A stretch of DNA of 64,000 nt from Sinomicrobium pectinilyticum (GCF_003725735.1 NZ_RJTM01000002.1:276356-340355); one strand, 5' to 3'; counted from the first letter of the stretch, positions 18,979 to 28,815 are shown. Numbers and translations: made by a program. Notes: generated by a model from the letters alone, not told the origin.

Positions 18979-19099
18979 GTGGGGAGTTTAGCGGGGTTTT
19001 CCATAAAGATAAGAATTAATAAGGAATCGCGGGGCAGGCAGAAGAAGAGGAGCGGGACTATGCGAAATTCTTTTTATCTTTAACCGTAAACCACGTTAT

Positions 19100-19978
19100 A
19101 TGGAAAAAATCAAGACTTCGCACTACAGGATAGAAGAAACTGTCCGGTTAAAAGACATCCCTACCCTGAATACGCTGGGGGCAACGGAGGAAGAGCTGGA
19201 AGAAGCCCTTTCGGGAGAACGGAAGAAACTGGCAGAGTTTCAGAACCGGATGTATGCCCACGGAAAATACGGCGTACTGATCTGTATCCAGGGAATGGAC
19301 ACTGCCGGAAAGGATAGCCTTATCCGCGAGGTTTTCAAGGACCTCAATGCCCGTGGTGTAGTGGTGCACAGTTTTAAAATCCCCTCAATGCTGGAATTGC
19401 GGCACGATTATCTGTGGCGGCATTATCTCGCATTGCCGGAACGCGGGAAATTCAGCGTGTTCAACCGCACTCATTACGAAAACGTACTGGTAACACGGGT
19501 CCACCCGGAGTATGTGCTGAATGAAAATATTCCCGGTATCGAAAGTGTGAACGACATAGGCCCGGAATTCTGGGACAAACGTTTTGAACAGATCAATAAC
19601 TTCGAAAAGCTCGTGGCGGAGAACGGTACGCTGATCTTTAAATTTTTTCTGCATATTTCCAAGGAAGAGCAAAGGCAACGCCTGCTCCGCCGGCTGAACA
19701 AAAAGAGCAAGAACTGGAAATTTTCCCCGGGCGACCTGGAGGAACGCAAACTTTGGGATGAGTACCTGAAATATTACGAGGAAGCTATAAACCGTACTTC
19801 AACGGCGCATGCCCCCTGGTATGTGCTTCCGGCCGATAATAAAAAAGCCTGTAGGCTTATCCTCGCGGACATTCTGTATGACGAACTCAAAAAGTACAAA
19901 AACATAAAGGAGCCGCAACTGGATGAAGATACCATGGCAAACCTGGAATATTATAAAAAACAGTTGGAGGGGGAATAG
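19100..19978 (+). CDS. ppk2: Polyphosphate kinase 2 family protein
   Basis: A 292-residue PPK2 enzyme, which moves phosphate between polyphosphate and nucleotides. The Walker A motif is GMDTAGKD at residues 65-72, the lid and substrate region follows (FKIPSMLELRHDYLWRHY), and the Walker B-like motif is FNRTHYENVLV near residue 120. The W-KFSPGDLEER segment near 215 is also typical. Whether it prefers AMP, ADP or NDP cannot be read reliably, though single-domain proteins of this length with this motif set usually phosphorylate nucleoside mono- or diphosphates. Monocistronic, divergent from DoxX. Confidence 0.92.
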   Translation: MEKIKTSHYRIEETVRLKDIPTLNTLGATEEELEEALSGERKKLAEFQNRMYAHGKYGVLICIQGMDTAGKDSLIREVFKDLNARGVVVHSFKIPSMLELRHDYLWRHYLALPERGKFSVFNRTHYENVLVTRVHPEYVLNENIPGIESVNDIGPEFWDKRFEQINNFEKLVAENGTLIFKFFLHISKEEQRQRLLRRLNKKSKNWKFSPGDLEERKLWDEYLKYYEEAINRTSTAHAPWYVLPADNKKACRLILADILYDELKKYKNIKEPQLDEDTMANLEYYKKQLEGE

Positions 19979-20112
19979 GATATTGTGAGCAATAGTTCTT
20001 ATTTTTGAATCGTCAGGGTAGAAAAGCAGTAAAGGTAAACACCGTTCCCGTATTTTCTCACCTTAACTGCCTTCCCGGACATCATGTTAATCCTAAACCA
20101 CCTGTTTCACGT

Positions 20113-21486
20113 ATGAGGAAATTGATCTTTTTAGTCTTTTTAATAGCTTTGGGCCCGGTTTTCGGGCAAAATAAAGATGAAAAACAAATAAGGGCCATAT
20201 ACGATACTGCCCTGCTGGACGCGAAGGGATATGACTGGCTGGAGTACCTGTCCAATCAGATAGGAGGAAGGCTTTCCGGTTCCCTGAATGCGGAAATGGC
20301 CGTAAACTATACCAAAAAACAACTGGATTCCCTCGGGCTGGATAACGTATGGCTGCAGCCCGTAATGGTCCCGAAATGGGTAAGAGGCACTCCCGAAATA
20401 GCATACATAGAAACATCCCCGGGAAAAACTACCAATGTCCCGGTATGTGCACTCGGAGGTTCCGTAGCCACCCCGGCCACCGGAATTAAGGCACAGGTAG
20501 TGGAGGTACAGGGGCTCGAGGACCTTGAAAAACTCGGAAGAGAAAAGGTAGAAGGAAAGATCGTTTTTTACAACCGGCCCATGCAGGCCAACCTGATACA
20601 AACTTTTGAGGCTTATGGCGGATGTGTGGACCAACGTTACTCCGGGGCTATGGAAGCCGGGAAATACGGTGCAGTCGGGGTTATCGTCCGTTCTATGAAC
20701 CTGCGCCTGGACGATTATCCGCATGCCGGGGCCATGAGCTATGGAGATATGCCCGAGTCACAACGCATTCCGGCTGCGGCGATCAGCACAAACGGTGCCG
20801 AGTTGCTGAGCGGTATGCTGAAACTCAATCCGGATATACGCTTTTACCTCAAACAAACCTGCCGGCAGTACGAAGATGTAAAATCCTATAATGTAATCGG
20901 TGAGATAAAGGGAAGTGAACGTCCTGATGAGATCATGGTTGTAGGCGGACACCTGGATTCCTGGGATCTCGGTGATGGCGCTCACGATGATGGCGCGGGT
21001 TGCGTGCAAAGCATGGAAGTGCTGCGGCTTTTAAAAAAAACCGGGTATAAACCCAAACGCACCCTTCGCGTGGTATTGTTCATGAATGAAGAAAACGGAC
21101 TGAGAGGAGGAAACAAATACGCCGAAGTGGCCAGAGCGAAAAACGAAAAACACGTATTTGCCCTTGAAAGTGATGCCGGAGGATTTACCCCGCGGGGGTT
21201 CAACCTGGAATGCAATGACAGCCAATACAATCTTATAAATAGCTGGAAACCTTTATTTGAGCCTTACCTGATCCATCTTTTCCGGAAAGGACATAGCGGG
21301 GCAGATATCAGGCCGCTGAAAGAAAATGATATTGTACTGGCCGGACTAATGCCTGATTCACAGCGTTATTTTGACCACCACCATGCTGCAAACGATACCT
21401 TCGAACATGTAAACAAGCGCGAATTGCAATTGGGGGCAGCGACCATGGCTTCGCTGGTTTACCTGGTGGACAAATACCTGAAATAG
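20113..21486 (+). CDS. Secreted M28 metallopeptidase (carboxypeptidase Q-like)
   Basis: About 457 residues from the ATG at 20113, which begins a signal peptide (MRKLIFLVFLIALGPVFGQ); an in-frame TTG at 20005 would add an unlikely 36-residue leader. A PA (protease-associated) insert around residues 140-230 interrupts the catalytic domain. Zinc ligands of the M28 fold are visible: H280 (GGHLDSWD), bridging D292 (AHDDGAG), the MNEENG pair of Glu, D in LESDAGG, and the C-terminal His in FDHHHAANDTFEHV. These enzymes cleave dipeptides or N-terminal residues outside the cytoplasm. Monocistronic. A TATTTTTG box (20000-20007) lies about 105 bases upstream. Confidence 0.92.
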   Translation: MRKLIFLVFLIALGPVFGQNKDEKQIRAIYDTALLDAKGYDWLEYLSNQIGGRLSGSLNAEMAVNYTKKQLDSLGLDNVWLQPVMVPKWVRGTPEIAYIETSPGKTTNVPVCALGGSVATPATGIKAQVVEVQGLEDLEKLGREKVEGKIVFYNRPMQANLIQTFEAYGGCVDQRYSGAMEAGKYGAVGVIVRSMNLRLDDYPHAGAMSYGDMPESQRIPAAAISTNGAELLSGMLKLNPDIRFYLKQTCRQYEDVKSYNVIGEIKGSERPDEIMVVGGHLDSWDLGDGAHDDGAGCVQSMEVLRLLKKTGYKPKRTLRVVLFMNEENGLRGGNKYAEVARAKNEKHVFALESDAGGFTPRGFNLECNDSQYNLINSWKPLFEPYLIHLFRKGHSGADIRPLKENDIVLAGLMPDSQRYFDHHHAANDTFEHVNKRELQLGAATMASLVYLVDKYLK

Positions 21487-22027
21487 GAAATACGGTACGG
21501 GGACCGGAGGAATATGCAGGGTTTCCCATTGTTTACAGAAAGCCGGGACCTGTAGTTCGTAACGGTCTGGCATATAAATTCAACAATATCTAAAAACATG
21601 TCATCCGGTCGGGGTTGTGCTACAGTTCTCCGTAAGTATACTTCACAACTCCGTTCCGTATGGCGCCCTTTCCTGTAAGGGTTGTCGGGTTTGTTGCCCG
21701 GATGGAAAACTTAAAACTTAACGGGCTTCTGTTCTGTAAATCCCGGATTTTAAAACAGGTGTTTTCCACATCGTTCCCCGCTATTTTCGAAATCACCCTT
21801 TTTTCCGGTTGTTTTTCCTTTTTTCCGGACCTGTGTTTTTTGCCGGTAAACGGGAATTCGTAATACATTTCACAAACTTTACAAAATCTTTTAGAAAACC
21901 GTTATTGACAGGAAGAAAATATTTGATAGTTTTGTGAATTAGCTATTATAGCTTGTGCTTTTTATTAAAAAAATGTTTCTATTGTTGAAAAAAACAAAAA
22001 TTATTAAGTACAAGCAAATTTTTATTT
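21487..22027. other. Gene-poor intergenic stretch before kduI
   Basis: About 540 bases with no gene I can support. An 82-codon minus-strand frame (21620-21868) exists but has no ribosome-binding context or family I recognise. The last 150 bases become very AT-rich leading into the kduI promoter. Confidence 0.6.
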
Positions 22028-22035
22028 TATATTTG
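22028..22035 (+). promoter_or_regulatory. Predicted -7 element of the uronate catabolic operon
   Basis: TATATTTG matches TAnnTTTG and is 38 bases before the kduI ATG. It abuts the LacI-type palindrome at 22036, so a bound repressor would cover the transcription start. A -33 TTG at the usual spacing is not evident. Confidence 0.6.
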
Positions 22036-22049
22036 TGTAATCGATTGCA
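22036..22049. promoter_or_regulatory. LacI-type operator, kduI copy
   Basis: TGTAATCGATTGCA is a 14-base palindrome with one mismatch. It matches the perfect copy TGTAATCGATTACA upstream of the pectin methylesterase at 13 of 14 positions. A central CG within a dyad of this length is typical of LacI/GalR operators, and a LacI-family gene lies in the same locus at 33802. Confidence 0.7.
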
Positions 22050-22073
22050 TTAACCAAAAATACATTTGTTCAA

Positions 22074-22910
22074 ATGACTACAGCAGAATTCAGATATGCG
22101 GCCAGCCCAAAGGACGCAAAAACGTATGACACACAAAAACTGAGAGATGAATTTCTAATTGACCCTGTTTTCTCGGGAGATGAAATAAAACTCACTTATT
22201 CCATGTATGACAGGTATATTGTCGGAGGTGCCATGCCGGTAAAAAAAGATCTGGTTCTGGAGACCATACCTTATCTGAAATCCGAGAATTTTCTTGATCG
22301 CAGGGAAATGGGGGTTATCAATGTAGGGGCAACCGGTAAAGTAATTGTGGACGGGGTAGAGTATACCCTGCACAAAAAAGAGGCCCTTTATATAGGTAAA
22401 GAGAGCAAGGAAGTGATCTTTTCCGCTTCTGTGGAAGGACAGCCGCTTTTCTATATAAATTCCGCGCCGGCACATAAAAAGTTCCCCACTAAAAAAGTGG
22501 GTAAGGATGAGGCTGAAATCATACCGCTCGGTGATGACAAATCCGCAAACAAAAGGATACTCAATAAGCTGATCGTAAACAGTATAGTAGAAACCTGCCA
22601 GTTGCAAATGGGGTTGACGGAACTTGTAGAGGGCAATATATGGAACACCATGCCGGCACATACACACGAAAGAAGGATGGAAGCATATTTCTATTTTGAC
22701 CTGGCCGAAGGGCATGCCGTATGTCATTTTATGGGACAACCGCAGGAAACCAGGCATATATTTATGCACAACCACCAGGCAGTATTGTCGCCGGAATGGT
22801 CTATCCACTCCGGGGCAGGCACTTCCAATTACTCCTTTATCTGGGGAATGGCAGGGGAGAACCTCGATTATGGGGACATGGATGTATGCCCGCCGAACGA
22901 AATGAAATAA
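22074..22910 (+). CDS. kduI: 5-dehydro-4-deoxy-D-glucuronate isomerase
   Basis: A 278-residue cupin enzyme that converts 5-keto-4-deoxyuronate (from unsaturated galacturonate or glucuronate) to 3-deoxy-D-glycero-2,5-hexodiulosonate. The zinc ligands known from E. coli KduI fall at the same positions: H196, H198 and E203 in HTHERRME, plus a fourth His near 245 in the segment SPEWSIHSGAG. Length equals the E. coli protein. First gene of the eleven-kilobase uronate operon and immediately behind the LacI operator. Feeds KduD, the next gene. Confidence 0.96.
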   Translation: MTTAEFRYAASPKDAKTYDTQKLRDEFLIDPVFSGDEIKLTYSMYDRYIVGGAMPVKKDLVLETIPYLKSENFLDRREMGVINVGATGKVIVDGVEYTLHKKEALYIGKESKEVIFSASVEGQPLFYINSAPAHKKFPTKKVGKDEAEIIPLGDDKSANKRILNKLIVNSIVETCQLQMGLTELVEGNIWNTMPAHTHERRMEAYFYFDLAEGHAVCHFMGQPQETRHIFMHNHQAVLSPEWSIHSGAGTSNYSFIWGMAGENLDYGDMDVCPPNEMK

Positions 22911-22931
22911 AAAAGAAGATAACAATGGCCG

Positions 22932-22980
22932 CATAAACGGAAACGCCTCCGGGAACAATCGTTCCGGGTTTCGGTTTATG
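22932..22980 (+). other. Long hairpin in the kduI-kduD spacer
   Basis: An outer arm (22932-22944 with 22968-22980, one mismatch) encloses an inner 8-bp stem (22949-22956 with 22961-22968) and a 4-base loop. There is no T-run after it, so it is not a standard terminator. It may stabilise or separate the kduI message from the rest of the operon transcript. Confidence 0.55.
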
Positions 22981-23006
22981 TGACCGGTCTAAAAATATAA
23001 TACCAT

Positions 23007-23792
23007 ATGGATTTATTCAGTTTAGCGAACAAACGCGCAATGGTTACGGGAGGGACACATGGCCTGGGAATGGCTATGGCAGAAGGTCTCGGCGAAGCGG
23101 GGGCGGAACTGGTAATCACCAGCACAACTCCTTCCAAACTGGAAAGCGCCCTGAAACATTACACTTCCAAAGGATATAAAACGTCGGGATATATTTTTGA
23201 CGTAACCGATGAGAAAGCTGCTGCCGAAAATGTGGAGAAGATAGAAAGAGAAGTCGGTCCTGTCGACATCCTGGTCAACAATGCGGGAATCATCAAACGC
23301 GAACTGGCACTGGATATGGCCGTGGAAGATTTTCGAAGGGTCATAGATGTGGATCTTGTAGGGCCTTTTATAATGAGCAGACTTGTGGCAAAAGGAATGG
23401 TAGAAAGAAAAGCCGGAAAGATTATTAATATCTGCTCAATGATGAGTGAACTGGGAAGGAACAATGTAAGTGCTTATGCGGCGGCCAAAGGAGGCCTGAA
23501 AATGCTTACCCGCAACCTGGCTACGGAATGGGCCAAATACAATATCCAGGTGAATGGTATTGGTCCGGGGTATTTTGCCACGTCCCAGACGGCACCTATA
23601 CGTGTGGATGGCAACCCCTTCAACGAGTTTATTATTAACCGTACCCCCACCGGCAGATGGGGCGATCCGGAAGATCTGGCCGGGACCGTGGTTTTCCTGG
23701 CATCCAGGGCGAGTGATTTTGTCAACGGACAGATCGTTTATGTGGACGGGGGTATACTGGCCACCATAGGAAAACCCGCAAATGAAAAATAG
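23007..23792 (+). CDS. kduD: 2-dehydro-3-deoxy-D-gluconate 5-dehydrogenase (SDR)
   Basis: A 261-residue short-chain dehydrogenase. The cofactor motif TGGTHGLG is at residues 14-21, NNAG near 91, the catalytic Ser in the SMM segment near 142, and YAAAK (Tyr and Lys) near 155. It reduces the KduI product to 2-keto-3-deoxygluconate (KDG). The close relative gluconate 5-dehydrogenase cannot be excluded on sequence alone, but position right after kduI and before other KDG genes favours KduD. Confidence 0.9.
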   Translation: MDLFSLANKRAMVTGGTHGLGMAMAEGLGEAGAELVITSTTPSKLESALKHYTSKGYKTSGYIFDVTDEKAAAENVEKIEREVGPVDILVNNAGIIKRELALDMAVEDFRRVIDVDLVGPFIMSRLVAKGMVERKAGKIINICSMMSELGRNNVSAYAAAKGGLKMLTRNLATEWAKYNIQVNGIGPGYFATSQTAPIRVDGNPFNEFIINRTPTGRWGDPEDLAGTVVFLASRASDFVNGQIVYVDGGILATIGKPANEK

Positions 23793-23861
23793 AAGAACAG
23801 GAGATAGGGGAAAACCCTAACCTGTTCACAGAGATAGAACATATTCAGATAATATCTTACC

Positions 23862-25259
23862 ATGAGTTTTATTAAGGACGAAAGCTTTTTACTGAGCAAC
23901 GATTACGCTAGGGAACTGTATTTTAACTATGCGGAAAAACAACCCATTATCGATTACCATTGCCATTTGCCTCCCGATCAGATCGCCGGGGACAAGGTTT
24001 TTGAGAACCTTACACAGATATGGATCTATGGAGATCATTACAAGTGGCGTGCCATGCGTACCCTGGGTATCGATGAGAAGTACATAACCGGGAACGGAAC
24101 AGATGAGGAAAAATTCCGGGCATGGGCAGAAACAGTGCCTTACACGCTGCGCAATCCCCTTTACCACTGGACACACCTGGAGCTCAAAAGATATTTCGGT
24201 ATAGAGACATTACTGAGCGAAAAAACGGCAGATGAGATATACAGGCAGGCCAATGAGAAACTGAATACGACGGCATACAGTTGTCGCGGCTTGCTGACCA
24301 AAATGAACGTGGAAGTGGTTTGTACTACGGAAGACCCTACGGATTCGCTGGAACATCACCAAAAGCTGGCAGGAAGTGACTACCCGGTGAAAGTGACCAC
24401 TTCTTTCCGCCCCGATAAGGCTATTATGATCACCAACGAAGGGTTTAATGACTATGTGGAAAAACTCGGGGAAGCGGCGGGAATGGCTATAGGGAATTAC
24501 AATGATCTTCTGGAAGTGCTGAAAAAAAGGATACAGTACTTCCACGATAACGGAAGCAGGGTTTCCGATCACGGATTGGAACAGATATACAGTGAAGATT
24601 ATACCGAGGCGGAAGTAAAAGCTGTTTTTGAAAAGAAAAGAAACGGGAAAACAATAACTCGTGAAGAAGCTTTGAAATTCCAGAGTGCCGTATTGTACTT
24701 CCTGGCGGAAACTTATTGTGAATTTGGTTGGGTGCAGCAGTTTCACCTGGGAGCACTGAGAAATAACAACAGCAGGATGAACCGCCTTCTCGGACCTGAC
24801 ACCGGATGGGATTCTATTGGTGATTTTACGCAATCGGTAGCGTTGTCCCGTTTTCTGAATAAACTGGACAGTAAAAACAAGCTTGCCAAAACCATTTTGT
24901 ACAACCTTAACCCTGCAGATAATGAGGTTATGGCCAGTATGATAGGTAATTTTAACGACGGCAGTGTAAAGGGAAAGGTACAGTTCGGTTCCGGATGGTG
25001 GTTCCTGGATCAGAAAGACGGAATGACCAAACAGATGAACGCCCTCTCCAATATGGGACTTATCAGTTGTTTTGTGGGCATGCTTACCGATTCGAGAAGC
25101 TTTCTGTCATTCCCGAGACATGAGTATTTCCGAAGACTGGTATGTAACCTCTTCGGGGAAGAGATCGAAAACGGGGAACTGCCCGCCGATATGGAGTGGA
25201 TAGGAAAAATAGTTTCGGATATCTGCTACAATAATGCGAAAGACTATTTCGGGTTCTGA
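23862..25259 (+). CDS. uxaC: Glucuronate/galacturonate isomerase
   Basis: A 465-residue uronate isomerase that turns D-galacturonate into D-tagaturonate and D-glucuronate into D-fructuronate. The N-terminal metal motif DYHCHLPP at about residues 27-34 fits the amidohydrolase-like fold; later blocks such as NPLYHWTHLELKRYFGI, TEDPTDSLEHH, FHLGALRNNN and GSGWWFLDQKDGM are strongly conserved in UxaC. Length is normal. Supplies UxaB, encoded 5 kb downstream in the same operon. Confidence 0.96.
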   Translation: MSFIKDESFLLSNDYARELYFNYAEKQPIIDYHCHLPPDQIAGDKVFENLTQIWIYGDHYKWRAMRTLGIDEKYITGNGTDEEKFRAWAETVPYTLRNPLYHWTHLELKRYFGIETLLSEKTADEIYRQANEKLNTTAYSCRGLLTKMNVEVVCTTEDPTDSLEHHQKLAGSDYPVKVTTSFRPDKAIMITNEGFNDYVEKLGEAAGMAIGNYNDLLEVLKKRIQYFHDNGSRVSDHGLEQIYSEDYTEAEVKAVFEKKRNGKTITREEALKFQSAVLYFLAETYCEFGWVQQFHLGALRNNNSRMNRLLGPDTGWDSIGDFTQSVALSRFLNKLDSKNKLAKTILYNLNPADNEVMASMIGNFNDGSVKGKVQFGSGWWFLDQKDGMTKQMNALSNMGLISCFVGMLTDSRSFLSFPRHEYFRRLVCNLFGEEIENGELPADMEWIGKIVSDICYNNAKDYFGF

Positions 25260-25488
25260 TCAGGTAGTAAGATGTCGGATTTCCGCCTCTATGTTACAGG
25301 GAAGATTTAACAGTTACCTCGGGTACTTCTGTTTTGTTCCTGACGATATATTAAAACAAACAGCCGATTACCGGGTGAGATTAAACCAGGTTGATTATTC
25401 GGGATAAATAAAAAACGGTTTCGGATTCGGGACGGAACAGGGAGGAAGAAAAACCAAAGATCACTATATTGCCAATAAAAAGAATTTT

Positions 25489-26493
25489 ATGGATAAAACG
25501 GTTACTTTCGGAGAAGTACTTATGAGGCTGTCCCCGGAAGGGTATAAAAAGATAAGCCAGAGTAATAAACTGGAATTTTACTTCGGGGGAACCGAAATGA
25601 ACGTGGGAGCCTCACTGGCAAATTTCGGGAATGAAGTAAAGCATGTAACCTGTGTTTCCGATGATATCGTAGGGCAGGCGGCAATAGGTACGATGAAACG
25701 GTATGGCATAAATACTTCCGGGGTGGTAAAACGCAATGCTCCTCTGGGACTTTATTTTCTCGAAGTCGGTGCGGTTATGCGTTCCAGTACCATAGCATAT
25801 AACAGGGCCCATTCCGCATTTGCCGGAATACAGCCGGAGATGGTAAACTGGGAAGAGATAATGGAGGGCGCCGGCTGGTTTCACTGGACAGGGATAACTC
25901 CCGCGATTTCCGAAGGAGCGTGGTTAACGCTGCAGGAAGGGCTGAAACAGGCCCGGAAGAACGGAATGAACGTCACGGCAGATCCTACCTACAGGAAAGA
26001 CCTCTGGAATTATGGTAAAGATGCCCGCAGGATACTGACAGATATGCTGGAATATTCGACGATTTTTATCGGTGGTGTAAACGAGATCAATGAAATACTC
26101 GGAACAACCCACACAAGTGATAAAGATGGCTTTACAGAAGCAGCCAAAGAATTGTTAGAACGGTTTCCTTCCATAACAAAGGTCTTTGACAAAGTGAGGA
26201 ACGGGGGCAATGCCTCCTCACAGAAAATAAGCGCCAGGGCCTGGAACGGAGAGGAATACCTGGAGACCGAAGCGCTGGAAGTTGCCCATGTAGTAGACAG
26301 GATAGGTACCGGGGATGCTTACGCTGCCGGGCTTATCTACGGATTGCAACACTTCGATGACCGGAAAACCATAGCATTTGCCAATGCCGCCTGCGCCCTG
26401 AAACATACCATTGAAGGAGACGTAAACCTCGTATCGGTAGCGGAAGTTTTAGAGGTGGTCGAAGGGAATATATCCGGTAGGATAAAACGGTAA
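25489..26493 (+). CDS. kdgK: 2-keto-3-deoxygluconate kinase (PfkB family)
   Basis: A 334-residue sugar kinase of the PfkB family. The N-terminal glycine region FYFGGTEMNVGASLANFG and the C-terminal anion hole and catalytic base motif DRIGTGDAYAAGL (Asp near residue 273) are present. In this context it phosphorylates KDG to KDPG. A 229-base spacer separates it from uxaC; I see no promoter or terminator in the spacer that I would trust. The aldolase for its product is the next gene. Confidence 0.92.
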   Translation: MDKTVTFGEVLMRLSPEGYKKISQSNKLEFYFGGTEMNVGASLANFGNEVKHVTCVSDDIVGQAAIGTMKRYGINTSGVVKRNAPLGLYFLEVGAVMRSSTIAYNRAHSAFAGIQPEMVNWEEIMEGAGWFHWTGITPAISEGAWLTLQEGLKQARKNGMNVTADPTYRKDLWNYGKDARRILTDMLEYSTIFIGGVNEINEILGTTHTSDKDGFTEAAKELLERFPSITKVFDKVRNGGNASSQKISARAWNGEEYLETEALEVAHVVDRIGTGDAYAAGLIYGLQHFDDRKTIAFANAACALKHTIEGDVNLVSVAEVLEVVEGNISGRIKR

Positions 26494-26572
26494 TAATAAC
26501 CATACCGATGGTCATTATTTAAATAGCAGTGAACCCGATAATATAAATAACCAGATAACACAATAATAGCTT

Positions 26573-27241
26573 ATGTCCCGATTTACAAGAATATCCGTAG
26601 CGTTAAAGATGAAAGAAACCGGTATCGTTCCGGTCTTCTATCACAAGGATGCGGAAGTATGCAAAACGGTTTTAAAGGCCTGTTATGATGGCGGTGCCAG
26701 GGTTTTTGAATTTACCAACAGGGGCGATTATGCGCACGAAGTTTTCGCCGAACTCAATAGATATGCCGAAAAAGAACTTCCGGAGATGATACTCGGAGTA
26801 GGTTCCGTAGTGGACCCCGGTACCACATCGCTTTATCTGCAATTGGGCGCAGCCTTTATAGTATCTCCCGTACTAAACCCGGAGATGGCTAAGGTATGTA
26901 ACCGCAGAAAAGTAATGTGGTCTCCCGGTTGCGGTTCACTCACAGAGATTTCCCATGCCGAAGAACTGGGTGCCGAAGTCGTAAAAATATTTCCGGGAAC
27001 ACAGGTAGGAGGACCTGAATTTGTGAAGGCAGTGAAAGGCCCGTTTCCGTGGACAAGCATTATGCCTACCGGAGGAGTAGAACCTACGGAAGAAAATCTT
27101 TCCGCCTGGTTCGGTGCCGGAGTACACTGTGTGGGCATAGGATCTAAACTCTTCACGAAAAATGCGGACGGCAGCTATGACCCGGAGAGGATTACCGGCA
27201 CGGTGAAAGAGGTCGTAGCCATAATAAATAAGGTCAGATAA
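26573..27241 (+). CDS. kdgA: KDPG / 4-hydroxy-2-oxoglutarate aldolase
   Basis: A 222-residue class I aldolase of the Eda family that splits KDPG into pyruvate and glyceraldehyde 3-phosphate. The Schiff-base lysine is in AEVVKIFPG (about residue 139) and the phosphate-binding MPTGGVEP segment follows near 163. Compared with E. coli Eda the length is slightly greater, as in other Bacteroidota copies. Paired with kdgK 79 bases upstream, completing the pathway to central metabolites. Confidence 0.94.
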   Translation: MSRFTRISVALKMKETGIVPVFYHKDAEVCKTVLKACYDGGARVFEFTNRGDYAHEVFAELNRYAEKELPEMILGVGSVVDPGTTSLYLQLGAAFIVSPVLNPEMAKVCNRRKVMWSPGCGSLTEISHAEELGAEVVKIFPGTQVGGPEFVKAVKGPFPWTSIMPTGGVEPTEENLSAWFGAGVHCVGIGSKLFTKNADGSYDPERITGTVKEVVAIINKVR

Positions 27242-27300
27242 TAAGGCGTATGCAGTAAAGAGACCGCAAAAGACAATAATCAATCAATCTTGCCAAAAAA

Positions 27301-28284
27301 ATGATAAAAAAACGAAGTTCGATTCAATATACCGTCCTTGCCCTGTTTTTTATGCTCTTTTCTTCCTGTCAGGAAGCCGGAAAAGTGAAAGTGATAAAAC
27401 TGGGGCATGGCCTGGACGCCTCGCACCCGGTCCACGAAGCCATGACTTTTATGGCCAAACGACTCGCGGAGAAATCGGACGGCAGCATGCAGATAAAGAT
27501 ATATCCCAGTCAGCAGCTGGGAACGGAAAGAGAGTGCCTGGAGTTACTGCAGATAGGCAGCCTGGGAATGACTAAAGTCTCCGTAGGAGTACTCGAAAAT
27601 TTTGTTCCCGATTTTAAATTGTTCGGATTGCCTTTCTTGTTCCGGGACAAGGCACACTCCCATAAAGTTATGGACGGAGAAATAGGAAAACAACTTCTGA
27701 ATGCCAGTGTGGGAGTAAGATTAAAGGGGGTTGCTTTTTACGATGCGGGAAGCCGGAGTTTTTATACCAAGAAACCCGTGCGTAAACCGGAAGACCTTAG
27801 GGGGTTAAAACTCCGTGTGATGGAGAGCCAGACAGCTATAGATATGGTTAAGAGCCTGGGAGGGTCACCTACCCCGATCTCCTGGGGAGAGCTGTATACC
27901 GCTTTACAGCAAGGCATTGTGGACGGAGCGGAAAATAACCTGCCCAGCTTTTATCTGTCGCATCATTACGAAGTGTGTAAGTATTATATTGTCGATGAAC
28001 ACACTACCCTTCCGGATATGCTGCTGATAAGTACTACTATCTGGAATTCGCTGAGCGACCAGGAAAAGAAATGGCTGGAAGAAGCGGCCATGGAATCGGT
28101 TGTATACGAGAGGAAGATATGGGAAGAAGCGGAGAATCATGCACTCGAGGAGATCAAAAAAGCAGGAGTAGAGGTTATATATCCGGATAAAGAACCTTTC
28201 CGGGAAAAAGTTTCCGTTATGTATGAGGCTTTTAAAAAGGACAAACACCTGAAAGAGATCATAGAAGCTATTCAGGCAGAATAA
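27301..28284 (+). CDS. dctP: TRAP transporter substrate-binding protein, lipoprotein
   Basis: A 327-residue DctP-type solute receptor. A lipobox (FSSC, Cys near residue 23) makes it a membrane-tethered lipoprotein instead of the more usual free periplasmic protein. The substrate-binding Arg is expected in GLKLRVMESQTAIDM near residues 165-175, followed by GGSPTPISWGELYTALQQGIVDGAENN, the family signature. Such receptors bind carboxylic acids; the operon indicates galacturonate, glucuronate or their unsaturated forms. Confidence 0.94.
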   Translation: MIKKRSSIQYTVLALFFMLFSSCQEAGKVKVIKLGHGLDASHPVHEAMTFMAKRLAEKSDGSMQIKIYPSQQLGTERECLELLQIGSLGMTKVSVGVLENFVPDFKLFGLPFLFRDKAHSHKVMDGEIGKQLLNASVGVRLKGVAFYDAGSRSFYTKKPVRKPEDLRGLKLRVMESQTAIDMVKSLGGSPTPISWGELYTALQQGIVDGAENNLPSFYLSHHYEVCKYYIVDEHTTLPDMLLISTTIWNSLSDQEKKWLEEAAMESVVYERKIWEEAENHALEEIKKAGVEVIYPDKEPFREKVSVMYEAFKKDKHLKEIIEAIQAE

Positions 28285-28347
28285 ACCCGGTCAATCCGGA
28301 ATAAATCAAATCAATCAATTTTATTAAAAAAACCAACTTAACGGATT

Positions 28348-28815
28348 ATGAAGAAAAAAATAGACAGGTTACTTGGAGGTTTTCTCGTGGTACTTCTCGC
28401 CATACTGGTAGTGGCTGTTTTATGGCAGGTTTTTTCCCGATACATACTTAATGCACCGAGTTCGGTAACCGAAGAAATAGCCAGGTTTTTACTCATTTGG
28501 GTAGGTATTCTGGGCGCGGCCTACTGCTCCGGACAGCAAGACCATCTTGCTATAGAAATACTGCCTCCCAGACTGAAAAAAGCAGACAGGATGAACCTCA
28601 GAATATTTATCAACTGTCTTATTATGTTATTCAGTATTCTGGTATTTATCATAGGTGGTGCCAGACTGGTATATCTCAATCATATCCTGGGGCAGAGCTC
28701 CGCAGCTTTGCACCTGCCATTGTCTTATGTGTACACTGTTATACCGTTGAGCGGTGTGGTGATACTCATATACAAGTGGATAGAAATTACGAACCCTGAA
28801 AAATATTTGATATGA
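28348..28815 (+). CDS. dctQ: TRAP transporter small membrane subunit
   Basis: A 155-residue protein with four hydrophobic helices. The PSSVTEEIARFLLIWVGILGAA segment near residues 36-57 is the DctQ hallmark. It pairs with the large DctM subunit and overlaps its start by 4 bases, so their synthesis is coupled. Confidence 0.93.
   Translation: MKKKIDRLLGGFLVVLLAILVVAVLWQVFSRYILNAPSSVTEEIARFLLIWVGILGAAYCSGQQDHLAIEILPPRLKKADRMNLRIFINCLIMLFSILVFIIGGARLVYLNHILGQSSAALHLPLSYVYTVIPLSGVVILIYKWIEITNPEKYLI

Noticed and set aside
21620..21868. 82-codon minus-strand frame before kduI
   Set aside because: No ribosome-binding site, no recognised family, and an overlapping frame on the other strand of similar length; kept only as a note in the intergenic entry.
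22932..22980. kduI-kduD hairpin as a riboswitch
   Set aside because: Simple extended hairpin with no multi-helix core or match to a known ligand-binding fold.
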